From the NCBI GenBank assembly GCA_016720655.1, contig JADKKE010000006.1, positions 1 through 64,000 on the forward strand: 64,000 bases of DNA. The letters run 5' to 3'. The notes under the pieces are model-generated. The model saw nothing but the letters and a program-made list of their open reading frames with translations, searched no databases and was not told the origin of the DNA. Both the position numbers and the translations under genes were made by a program. This document shows, in pieces, positions 37,273-45,731 of the stretch. The stretch's first letter is position 1; each line of letters starts with the position of its first letter. Source of the stretch: Bacteroidota bacterium (GTDB lineage Bacteria > Bacteroidota > Bacteroidia > AKYH767-A > 2013-40CM-41-45).

Positions 37273-39180
37273 ATGTCCAACAAGAGTAATTTCATTTTGC
37301 TGCTTCAGCGTACCTTTGTGCTGTTGGTACTTTTTTCAGTCTGCAGATTTTTATTTCTCATCATTAATTTTTCTTATTTCGAAGAAGCTTCATCTGCAGA
37401 GATCTTGTTCTCTTTCATTTATGGTTTGCGTTTCGATATCACTGCTATTGTGCTTTGTAACTTAGTGTTCATCTTTTTGCATTTTTTTCCATTTCATTTT
37501 TTTTACTCCGCGTGGTATCAACTGATCCTTCGGATTTTATTTTTTCTTGTAAACATCCCACTCTTACTGCTCAATTGTATTGATTTCGTCTTGTTCCGAT
37601 TCGCCGGTAAGCGAGCAACAGCGGATGTGTTTAAAATTATGAGCTTCGGGGAGGACTTCACCAATGCTGTACCCAAGATGATTCTGGATTTCTGGTACAT
37701 CCTGCTTTTATTTTTCATCCTCGTTGTGCTTCTCGTTACATTGTACAAACGAATAAATCTTCAAACGGCTTCTGACAATCAATGGAACAATTTCTTTTTC
37801 CGGAGATGGATTAAACCACTTTCATATGTGGTCTTTGCTTTCCTGGTCTTCACCGGTTTTCGTGGTGGTTTGCAATACCGTCCGATCAATATCCTAACAG
37901 CTTCTCAATACGGTTCGGGACAAGTTACGTCCCTTGTCTTGAACACTCCTTTTTCCATCATCAAATCCTATGGAAAAGGGATGCTCCTGGAATTGCATTA
38001 TTTTGATGACGCAGAGGCTGATAAAATATCTCCGGTAATCCATTTACCCAATCAGAATCCGGTTTTCCGTCCATTGAATGTGGTGTTGATCATTCTTGAA
38101 AGTTTCGGAAAAGAATACATTGGAGCTTTAAACAAATCTGAAGGTTATACCCCATTCCTCGATTCCCTCATTCAGCAAAGTCTGGTTTTTGAAAATGCAT
38201 TTGCCAATGGCAAAAGATCAATTGAAGGAATTCCGGCGGTAGTTGCCGGTATTCCGGCGCTTATGCAAGAGCCTTACATCACCTCTGCCTATGCCGGGAA
38301 TAAAATAACAAGTTTGGCAACCCTGTTAAATGACAAGGGATACACCAGCACTTTTTTTCACGGAGGAACGAATGGTACAATGGGCTTCGACAATTTTGCA
38401 CGGTCCGCGGCTTTCTTGAATTATTTTGGGAGGAAGGAATACAACAACGATCAGGACTTCGATGGCAGCTGGGGTATTTATGATGAACCTTTCCTGCAAC
38501 GTGTTGTGAAGGAATGTTCCGGCAAGAAACAACCTTTTTTCTCCACACTATTCACAATATCTTCCCATCATCCCTATAAATTGCCGGATAACTTTGAGAC
38601 AATTTTCCCGAAAGGCTCCCTCCCTATTCATCAAAGTATCGGGTATGCAGATTATTCTCTTCGAAAGTTTTTTGAATCCGCTGCTCAACAACCCTGGTAT
38701 GCCAATACCCTTTTTGTGATTACTGCTGATCATACAGCTTTGTCTGAAAAAGCATTTTACCAGAATCGTGTTGGAATGTATTCGTTGCCATTGATCTTTT
38801 ACAGACCCGATGGCTCTTTGAAAGGAAAATCCATGCGTACTGCGCAGCAGATTGATATTCTTCCGAGCGTGATGGATTACCTCGATTATGATCTGCCTTA
38901 TTTTGCTTTTGGAACCAGCGTTTTTGACTCCCTCTCCACAGGCTACGCTGTGAATTTTATCAACGATAATTATCAACTAATCGAGTCGGAATACGCGCTT
39001 ATACTGGATACACTTTCTGCCAACAAATTGTATAATTTTGTACTTGATAGTACCTTACAGAACAATATCCTTTCCACGTCGACAGCACCGGGTTTAGAAA
39101 TGGAAAAAAAAGTCAAGGGAATTATTCAACAGTTCAATCACGCAATTGTGATGAATAAAATGGGAACCTCGAAGAGATAA
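37273..39180 (+). CDS. LtaS/sulfatase-family phosphotransferase, membrane-bound
   Basis: A 635-residue protein with about five N-terminal membrane helices and a C-terminal alkaline-phosphatase-superfamily domain facing the periplasm. Visible motifs: VVLIILESFGKEYIG (metal-binding Glu), FANGKRSIEGIPAV (position of the nucleophile Thr/Ser), FTISSHHPYKLP and VITADHTALSE (metal ligands D and H). LtaS-like enzymes move a glycerophosphate or phosphoethanolamine headgroup from a phospholipid onto a glycan, leaving diacylglycerol. I chose the ATG at 37273 rather than one upstream, inside the preceding gene. Two lipid kinases follow with 4-bp and overlapping spacing, which supports a diacylglycerol-producing reaction. 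Acceptor unknown. Confidence 0.83.
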   Translation: MSNKSNFILLLQRTFVLLVLFSVCRFLFLIINFSYFEEASSAEILFSFIYGLRFDITAIVLCNLVFIFLHFFPFHFFYSAWYQLILRILFFLVNIPLLLLNCIDFVLFRFAGKRATADVFKIMSFGEDFTNAVPKMILDFWYILLLFFILVVLLVTLYKRINLQTASDNQWNNFFFRRWIKPLSYVVFAFLVFTGFRGGLQYRPINILTASQYGSGQVTSLVLNTPFSIIKSYGKGMLLELHYFDDAEADKISPVIHLPNQNPVFRPLNVVLIILESFGKEYIGALNKSEGYTPFLDSLIQQSLVFENAFANGKRSIEGIPAVVAGIPALMQEPYITSAYAGNKITSLATLLNDKGYTSTFFHGGTNGTMGFDNFARSAAFLNYFGRKEYNNDQDFDGSWGIYDEPFLQRVVKECSGKKQPFFSTLFTISSHHPYKLPDNFETIFPKGSLPIHQSIGYADYSLRKFFESAAQQPWYANTLFVITADHTALSEKAFYQNRVGMYSLPLIFYRPDGSLKGKSMRTAQQIDILPSVMDYLDYDLPYFAFGTSVFDSLSTGYAVNFINDNYQLIESEYALILDTLSANKLYNFVLDSTLQNNILSTSTAPGLEMEKKVKGIIQQFNHAIVMNKMGTSKR

Positions 39181-39184
39181 TGTG

Positions 39185-40075
39185 ATGCCAACCAAAAGAA
39201 TTCGTTTTATCATCAATCCCCGTTCCGGTGCTATGCACAAGGAGCATTTTGCTGATTTGATAAACTCAGGCATTGATAAATCCAAATACGAAGCTGAAAT
39301 TGTTTTTACAGAATATCCAAAACATGCAACCGAACTAAGCCGGGAGGCTGCTCAACGTGGGGACCACCTCGTTGTTGCTGTCGGCGGGGATGGTTCTGTG
39401 AATGAGGCGGGCGCTGGTTTGGTTGGTGGTACAACCGCTCTTGGAATTATCCCAACAGGTTCCGGGAATGGTATGGCCAGGCATCTCAATATTCCCATGA
39501 ATTTCAAGAAGGCAATCGAAGTCATCAACAGGGGAAAACCGGAACGAATCGATACTGTGACGATCAATTCACATTTTTGTGCAGGAACGTTTGGTTTGGG
39601 TTTCGATGCGCACATCGCGCACCTTTTTTCAAAAGCAGGCACGCGCGGATATTCTACGTACGTAAAATTGGTGCTCACGGAATTTTACAAGTATAAGTCC
39701 AGAAATTTTCAAATTGAAATAGACGGAGAAAGCATCGACAGGGAATGTTTCCTGCTTACTTTTGCAAATTCCTCACAGTTTGGGAATAACGCTGTGATTG
39801 CTCCTTTTGCTGATGTGAAAGATGGTTGGATCGATGTATCCATGATGAAAAAATTCCCGGTTTTAATCGCTCCACATCTGATCTACAGAATGATGAATAA
39901 CAGTTTACACAGATCACGTTATTTTTCCGGAATGAGAGGAAAATCAATACGGATTCTTAATTCCGGCACGCTACTGGGTCATATCGATGGTGAACCAATG
40001 GAGTTCAGTAATACCATCCACGTTGATGTAGTTCCTCTGTCACTCAATGTTTGGATTCTTCCGGAAGATGCATAA
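39185..40075 (+). CDS. YegS/BmrU-type lipid (diacylglycerol) kinase
   Basis: A 296-residue diacylglycerol kinase catalytic-domain protein. N-terminal IINPRSG, nucleotide-binding VVAVGGDGSVNEAGAGL and the loop GIIPTGSGNGMARHL are all present; the second domain has TFGLGFDAHIAHL and HIDGEPMEF. Members phosphorylate diacylglycerol, or related lipids such as phosphatidylglycerol or sphingosine-like lipids. Bacteroidota make sphingolipids, so the lipid substrate cannot be fixed. It starts 4 bp after the LtaS-like gene, and dgkA overlaps its stop. Confidence 0.88.
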   Translation: MPTKRIRFIINPRSGAMHKEHFADLINSGIDKSKYEAEIVFTEYPKHATELSREAAQRGDHLVVAVGGDGSVNEAGAGLVGGTTALGIIPTGSGNGMARHLNIPMNFKKAIEVINRGKPERIDTVTINSHFCAGTFGLGFDAHIAHLFSKAGTRGYSTYVKLVLTEFYKYKSRNFQIEIDGESIDRECFLLTFANSSQFGNNAVIAPFADVKDGWIDVSMMKKFPVLIAPHLIYRMMNNSLHRSRYFSGMRGKSIRILNSGTLLGHIDGEPMEFSNTIHVDVVPLSLNVWILPEDA

Positions 40076-40463
40076 GCAAATGGGAAAGTCTGCTCGGAAA
40101 TCTTTTCTAGGTTCATTTAAACCGGCCATCGCCGGACTGGCAGCTGCTTATCGCAGTCAGTTCAACATGCGGTTTCATGTGGCGGTCACTGTACTTGTGC
40201 TGGCAGCCTCCTTTTATTTTCAACTTGCTCCACTCGAATGGTGCGTTATTCTCTTTTGCATTGGTTCAGTGATTGTCGCGGAACTTCTGAATACTTCACT
40301 GGAAGTTACTGTGGATATCGCTTCTCCTCAAATACAAGAAAAAGCGGGTTTGGCAAAGGATATTGCTGCCGCTGCGGTATTGATAGCCGCAATCATGTCC
40401 GTAATCATCGGACTAATAATTTTTATTCCTCGAATTCTTCCATTGGTAAATTCATGGATGTAA
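40068..40463 (+). CDS. dgkA: Diacylglycerol kinase, DgkA type
   Basis: About 131 residues, three membrane helices, the integral membrane diacylglycerol (or undecaprenol) kinase. N-terminal SFKPAIAGLAAAYRSQFNMRFH, the active-site E in VAELLNTSLEVTVDIAS and the AGLAKDIAAAAVLIAAI helix are diagnostic of the DgkA/UndK family. The start ATG (40068) overlaps the stop of the lipid kinase gene in the sequence ATGCATAA, indicating translational coupling. It recycles diacylglycerol to phosphatidate, or phosphorylates undecaprenol; context favours the first. Confidence 0.9.
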   Translation: MHKQMGKSARKSFLGSFKPAIAGLAAAYRSQFNMRFHVAVTVLVLAASFYFQLAPLEWCVILFCIGSVIVAELLNTSLEVTVDIASPQIQEKAGLAKDIAAAAVLIAAIMSVIIGLIIFIPRILPLVNSWM

Positions 40464-40483
40464 CAAAATATAATGTGCAGCAA

Positions 40484-40827
40484 ATGTCAAAAAAAATAAA
40501 GTAAATTCCGGTGTGGTGTATTCCACAAATCCCGATTTTCAATATCAGGTAAAGCCTTTGAACGGTCTGGTCACTCTCGCATCAGATAAGCAAGATCTTC
40601 GGATACAACTTGACAAGAAAAACAGAAGCGGAAAAGCAGTGACACTGATCACCGGATTTATCGGCAAACCCGAAGATCTCGAAAAACTCGGAAGGGAACT
40701 AAAATCAAAATGCGGAGTTGGGGGTTCAGTGAAAGATGGAGAGATTCTTATTCAGGGAGATCACAGGGATAGAATTCTTGCCTTGTTAATTGCAGCAGGT
40801 TACAAAGCAAAAAAATCAGGGTCTTAA
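40484..40827 (+). CDS. SUI1/YciH-type translation factor, one frameshift at the start
   Basis: About 115 residues of the eIF1/YciH family, a small translation-initiation-fidelity factor. The body (GVVYSTNPDFQYQVKP ... GKAVTLITGFIGKPEDLEKLG ... CGVGGSVKDGEILIQGDHRDRI) is complete. The ATG at 40484 (MSKK) is followed by an eight-A run (40489-40496) that puts the rest one base out of frame. With nine A the product reads MSKKNKVNSGVVYSTNPDF, the usual N-terminus. As read, only an internal GTG at 40513 gives an open frame. The stop overlaps the 3' end of the convergent HemJ-like gene. Confidence 0.85.
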
Positions 40828-41381
40828 TTCCTCTTTTCGGTTGGCGTTGCATTTTCTCTGACCTTTTTGTAGACTTTTATTGCGATCAATAAAAGCAGGG
40901 AGAAAATCACGAGTCCTACAAGGCCCCAAATCCAATTACTCAGATCTTTAAGAACAACAATAAATACAATGGAAACCAACAGGATTGTTGCCACTTCATT
41001 CCATAGACGTAATTTAAAGCCACTGTACTTTATTTCTCCTTTTTGATATCTGCGAAACATGATTCCACATTGCAAATGATACAATGTAAGAGCAAAAATA
41101 AATGCAATTTTAAGCCAGAGCCAGGAAGGAATTGACCAACCGTACATAACATAAGTCATCCAAAATCCAAACACATAGGTGCCGATTGCAGAGGGCCAGG
41201 TAATTCCGTACCACAGTGGTTTCTCGGCTTTTTTAAAATGATTCATCAGGATGCTTCGTTCCGGTTCTGTTTTTCCTGCTGCTTCACTGTGATAAACAAA
41301 TAAACGGACAATGTAGAACAAGCCGGCAAACCAGGTGACGACAAAAATGATGTGGAGTGATTTGAGATAGAGAAAATTCAT
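40824..41381 (-). CDS. HemJ-like (CopD/UPF0093) membrane protein
   Basis: A 185-residue membrane protein with five helices. The N-terminus (YLKSLHIIFVVTWFAGLFYI) carries the conserved His and W of HemJ, the protoporphyrinogen IX oxidase that works in haem synthesis, followed by RLFVYHSEA and IAFIFALTLYHLQCG. CopD-type copper proteins share the fold, and are the main alternative. No other haem genes are in the window. It overlaps the SUI1 gene by 4 bp in convergent orientation and follows bshA at 26 bp on the minus strand. Confidence 0.82.
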   Translation of the reverse strand: MNFLYLKSLHIIFVVTWFAGLFYIVRLFVYHSEAAGKTEPERSILMNHFKKAEKPLWYGITWPSAIGTYVFGFWMTYVMYGWSIPSWLWLKIAFIFALTLYHLQCGIMFRRYQKGEIKYSGFKLRLWNEVATILLVSIVFIVVLKDLSNWIWGLVGLVIFSLLLLIAIKVYKKVRENATPTEKRN

Positions 41382-41407
41382 AGGTTCTGAATCAGGATAT
41401 TAATTTT

Positions 41408-42535
41408 CTATGCGCGTGAAAGTACTTCTTCATACAAGCGCTCATACATGGGCATGATACGCCGGATATCAAAGGTTTTGGCGTGCTCCAGTGCCTGATG
41501 CTTGAACTGAAGCAAGCGCTCTTCGTTTTCCAGAAGGTAAATTGCATTTTTTGCCATGTCATCAACATCCCCAACATTACTCATGAATCCTGTGACTCCA
41601 TGAACATTCAATTCCGGTATTCCACCTGTATTGGTAGAAATAACCGGCACCTGACAGGCCATTGCTTCAAGAGCTGCCAATCCAAAACTTTCTGTTTCCG
41701 ATGGGAGTATGAATAAATCACCTATGGAAAGTATCTCTTCCACTGCTTCCAGTTTTCCGAGAAAACGAATGTGCTCACAGGCCGAACTTTCCCGACATTC
41801 CTTTTCAATTTTACCGCGATCAGGTCCATCACCGATTAATAGCAACTTTGCCGGAATTTTTTCAACCACCTGAGCAAAAACTTTGATGACATCACTCACC
41901 CTTTTCACCGGCCTGAAGTTTGAAGCGTGTATAATCAGTTTTTCATGTCCGGGTGCTACTGCCCGGCGGAAATGATCCTTACGTTGTTTGTTGAACCGCC
42001 GCAAGTCAATAAAGTTCGGAATCACATCTATCTTTTTATCGATTTTGAAATTCTGATAGGTATCTTCCATCAGGTTTTTCGAAACAGATGTGACAGCATC
42101 ACTTTGATTAATAGCGAAGGTGACAACCGGATTGTAACTTGCATTTTTCCCAACCAGTGTGATGTCGGTTCCGTGAAGAGTTGTGATGAAAGGTAAATTT
42201 AACCCTTGCGCCTTCATGATCTGTTTAGCCATGTAAGCAACGGATGCATGCGGAATAGCATAATGGACATGGACCAGATCCAAATGTTCAAAGCTTGCTA
42301 CATCCACAAGTTTACTTGTCAATGCAGTCTCGTAAGGAGCAAATTCAAACAGTGGATAATCGGCCACACTCACTTCGTGGAAAAATACATTCTCAGTGAA
42401 ATGTTAAAGTCGTACCGGCTGACTGTACGTAATGAAATGAATCTTATGACCTTTTTCAGCAAGTGCTTTCCCGAGTTCAGTTGCCACTACTCCACTTCCC
42501 CCGAATGTAGGGTAACACAAGATTCCGATTTTCAT
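41408..42535 (-). CDS. bshA: N-acetyl-alpha-D-glucosaminyl L-malate synthase, with in-frame stop
   Basis: About 375 residues. GT-B glycosyltransferase family 4, attaching GlcNAc from UDP-GlcNAc to L-malate as the first step of bacillithiol synthesis. N-terminus MKIGILCYPTFGGSGVVATE, then ITTLHGTDITLVG and the donor-binding PSETESFGLAALEAMA are typical of BshA. Codon 44 is TAA (minus strand; 42404-42406), giving SQPVRL-stop-HFTENVFFHEVSV in a frame otherwise open on both sides. One substitution of a sense codon such as AAA or CAA explains it. As read, translation would stop after 43 residues; a GTG restart at 42373 lacks the N-terminal Rossmann strand. Confidence 0.88.
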
Positions 42536-42615
42536 AATTAAATTTCTTGTCCTTCAGGTCTCCCCTCAGAAAATCAAAGATAGAAATAGGAAATAAATGA
42601 AGGGCTTAAAAAAAT

Positions 42616-45582
42616 CTATTTTTTATCAATGGCATCATAAATAGCTTGCTGAATATCAGTGCGTACATTCATTTTCACCAGTTTATCATTGCCGGCTTCC
42701 GGATTAATCCGGTTGGAAAGGAAAATGTAGATCAGATTTTCCCTGGGATCTACCCAGACACACGTTCCTGAAAAACCCTGGTGACCAAAAGTTTCAAGGG
42801 AAGCAGATGGGATACACGGACTGGATTTGGAAGGATCCGGTTCGGGTTTATCAAAGAGCAAACCTCTTCGGTTTTTATTCTGAGTAAATTGTTGCTTGGT
42901 GAACAAAGTTACCGTGTTCGCTTTTAACAATTGTTTCCCTCCGTAGCTTCCTTTGTTTAAGAGCATTTGCATGATCACAGCAAGATCGTTTGCGTTACTG
43001 AACAATCCGGCATTTCCGGAAATCCCACCAAGCATGGCTGCAGCAGGATCATGAACATCCCCAAGGATTTGCTGATGCCTGAACTCCTTATCATTTTCAG
43101 TTGGAATCAGAGACGATAAAGGAAAATTCATCCGTGGCCTGAATCCTGAATTCGACAATTGCAAAGGTTTGTAAAAATTTCTTTCAAGGTAATTCGTCAA
43201 TGAATCTTTAGATACTTTTTCAATCAGACTTTTTAAGATAATCGGACCCAGATCACTGTAAACATACTTCCCTCTTTCCCCCAAAGGAGATTTATAAATC
43301 CATTTCATCACACTATCAGCATACGATTTTTTCATGAATACACTATCCGCAACACGAATAGGAAAATCGCTGGATTGTGTTTTCTGATAGATTGTTGCTT
43401 TAAGTTTATTCTCAGAAACTGTCTGTTTCCAAAAAGGTATCCAGGACTGTAATCCCGCCTGATGTGCCATCATTTCTTTAATTGTCAGACTTCGTTTATT
43501 TGTTGCCTTTAAAGCAGTAAGGTATTTTGAAGCTGGCTGATTTAAATTAATTTTTCCGTCTTCAAAAAGTTTCATTGTTCCCAATGCGGTTGCTGCAATC
43601 TTCGTGACAGAAGCAATGTCATACAAATCCGAATTATTTACTTTGGAACTGTCTTTGTACGATTTGGTACCAAAGGATTTGTAATAGATCACCTTCCCAT
43701 TTTTAGCAACCAAAACCTGACATCCCGGAGTAGCGCCGGCTTTGATCGCTTTGCCAACAATTGTATCTATTTTCGAAAGCTTGTCAGTTGAAACACCTGC
43801 ATCTTCCGGCACAGTGTATTTCAAACGAATTGGATGACTGGTGTTCTGTCCTGAATTCCTCGGAAACAACTGAGTACTGTTCACAGGCAATTTACCTGTA
43901 GAACTGAAGCCACCCATGATTGCCTGAGCGGCCAGAGAATGCATCAAAGGAAAATCTTCATACGCAATCACCACTGCTTTTGCGGAATCCAGTTTCTGAA
44001 ATCTTGACAAGGTGTAGGCATTTCCAAAATCAACAAAGACTGTCGGGTATTTTGCGATCACTTTATCAATGAATTGTTGTGATGCTTCAGAAATAGCATA
44101 ATTATTTTGTGCCTTCATACTGGTTCCATGCAAACTCAGAATGACGAGATCATAGTTTTCAAGAAATTTGAATAAAGCATCAAAGATTGAAACCGGAGCG
44201 TCCTTTTCCTCAGCATAACAATCAATTCGGCCATACATTTTTAACTGTTGTTGAAAAGCATTGTCTTTGAGATCTCCGATCACGACTGAAGCAATGTGCA
44301 AAGAGTCCAGTTTTCTCAAAGGAAGAATAGAATCCTGGTTCGTGAGCACAGTAACAGATTGCTCGTACAACTTTCTTTGCAGCAATAAGGCCGAAGGAGG
44401 ATTCAGATCTTTGAAAAGATTTGTTGTGTCGATAAATGGTCTGTGGTTGAGACCACACCAGTATTTTGCCATCAGCAATTTCTTCGTCCGGAGGTCAATT
44501 TCCTGCTGCGTAATTTCTCCATTGGCAACAGAAAGAAGAATTTCATCAATGGCTTTTCGAACATCTTCGGTGTACAACAACACATCATTTCCGGCAAGAA
44601 TTGCTTTTTTATCCAATACTCCCGGCTGATAGCAACTGCTCACACCTTTCATGTTTAAGGCATCTGTAAAAATCAAGCCTTTGAAACCCATTTTTGTTTG
44701 CAATAAATCAGTCACAATTGGTTTCGATAATGTTGAGGGAAGATTGGGTGTACTGTCCAGTGCAGGAACATGCAAATGTGCAACCATCATGGAAGCCAGA
44801 CCTTCATCAATAAGATTGCGAAAGGGGAACAGCTCTACGGAATCCAGTTCGGAAGTAGTTTGAGAAATCAGTGGTAATGTAAAGTGCGAATCACTTTCTG
44901 AATTTCCATGTCCGGGAAAATGTTTTCCATTCGCAAGGACTCCATTATCCTGCATGCCTTTCATGTATAGCATGGAAAGCTTACTTACTTCACTCCGCTC
45001 ATCTCCAAACGAACGGCTGCCAATAACAGGATTCAATGGATTGTCGTTGATGTCGGCATCAGGAGCAAAATTGACATGAATTCCTATGCGTTTGCATTCC
45101 CGGGCAATTTCAGCTCCCATTGCATAAATCAAAGAATCATCAGGGTTGGCTGCCATTGTCATCTGTCTTGGAAAACGCACTGTACTATCCAGACGCATCG
45201 AAATTCCCCATTCAGCATCCATTCCGATCATGAGTGGAACCTTGGAAATGCTTTGGTAATCGTTTGTTAACAATGCCTCACGAATTGGACCACCCTGAAA
45301 AAATATCAGACCGCCGATTCCATAATCCTGAATCAGTTTACGGATTTCATTGATATGCAAAGAATCTTTGTTGCTCCATGCAGCAACCATGATGAGCTGT
45401 GCAATGCGTTCAGAAGGATTGAGTGTTGTCAGTACAGAATCCGCCCAAACTGCAGCTTCCGCAGTGTAGAATGGCGGAAGTTTTTGGACATGTTGGGCTG
45501 ACACAAGTGAGATCAAACATGAGCTCAACAAGCCTGTTAGCAGGATTCGTTTCAGGAATTTTATCGTGTGCAAAGTGAACAT
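42616..45582 (-). CDS. Fused GH3 (NagZ-like) glycosidase and serine beta-lactamase-like domain
   Basis: A 988-residue exported protein. After a signal peptide (ending ISLVSAQ), a GH3 domain has the NagZ-type loop KHFPGHGNSESDSH (catalytic His/Asp dyad) and the nucleophile Asp in GLIFTDALNMKGV, both needed for beta-N-acetylglucosaminidase activity. A GH3 C-terminal sandwich follows, then from about residue 600 a class C beta-lactamase/esterase fold: SxxK as SVTK, YSD (YSDLG) and an HQG (FGHQGFSG) near the end. The pairing suggests a peptidoglycan or muropeptide enzyme combining glycoside and peptide or ester cleavage. The architecture is known in Bacteroidota. The gene is intact and monocistronic. 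Confidence 0.88.
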   Translation of the reverse strand: MFTLHTIKFLKRILLTGLLSSCLISLVSAQHVQKLPPFYTAEAAVWADSVLTTLNPSERIAQLIMVAAWSNKDSLHINEIRKLIQDYGIGGLIFFQGGPIREALLTNDYQSISKVPLMIGMDAEWGISMRLDSTVRFPRQMTMAANPDDSLIYAMGAEIARECKRIGIHVNFAPDADINDNPLNPVIGSRSFGDERSEVSKLSMLYMKGMQDNGVLANGKHFPGHGNSESDSHFTLPLISQTTSELDSVELFPFRNLIDEGLASMMVAHLHVPALDSTPNLPSTLSKPIVTDLLQTKMGFKGLIFTDALNMKGVSSCYQPGVLDKKAILAGNDVLLYTEDVRKAIDEILLSVANGEITQQEIDLRTKKLLMAKYWCGLNHRPFIDTTNLFKDLNPPSALLLQRKLYEQSVTVLTNQDSILPLRKLDSLHIASVVIGDLKDNAFQQQLKMYGRIDCYAEEKDAPVSIFDALFKFLENYDLVILSLHGTSMKAQNNYAISEASQQFIDKVIAKYPTVFVDFGNAYTLSRFQKLDSAKAVVIAYEDFPLMHSLAAQAIMGGFSSTGKLPVNSTQLFPRNSGQNTSHPIRLKYTVPEDAGVSTDKLSKIDTIVGKAIKAGATPGCQVLVAKNGKVIYYKSFGTKSYKDSSKVNNSDLYDIASVTKIAATALGTMKLFEDGKINLNQPASKYLTALKATNKRSLTIKEMMAHQAGLQSWIPFWKQTVSENKLKATIYQKTQSSDFPIRVADSVFMKKSYADSVMKWIYKSPLGERGKYVYSDLGPIILKSLIEKVSKDSLTNYLERNFYKPLQLSNSGFRPRMNFPLSSLIPTENDKEFRHQQILGDVHDPAAAMLGGISGNAGLFSNANDLAVIMQMLLNKGSYGGKQLLKANTVTLFTKQQFTQNKNRRGLLFDKPEPDPSKSSPCIPSASLETFGHQGFSGTCVWVDPRENLIYIFLSNRINPEAGNDKLVKMNVRTDIQQAIYDAIDKK

Positions 45583-45660
45583 GTGAAATGCAAAAATAAC
45601 CCTGTACTGTATGCTAGAATTTCAGCCCTGAGTATGTTCTCAACAATAGTGAATGTAAAA

Positions 45661-45716
45661 CTGTCAATTAAATGCAGCTCCCGGGACCAAACATTCATTG
45701 ACAGAAACTATCTTCG
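45661..45716 (+). promoter_or_regulatory. Inverted repeat and -7 element before the TPR gene
   Basis: CTGTCAAT (45661-45668) and ATTGACAG (45697-45704) are perfect complements 28 bases apart. TATCTTCG (45709-45716), one base off TAnnTTTG, follows directly, 15 bp before the start codon. The remaining gap back to the GH3 gene shows no other feature. Confidence 0.4.
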
Positions 45717-45731
45717 CTAATTGTCCGGTGT

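Noticed and set aside
19083..42406. Stop-codon reassignment suggested by the in-frame TAG and TAA
   Set aside because: Two different stop codons are involved, and both TAA and TAG close intact genes elsewhere in the window (for example speA with TAA and the two-domain VOC gene with TAG).
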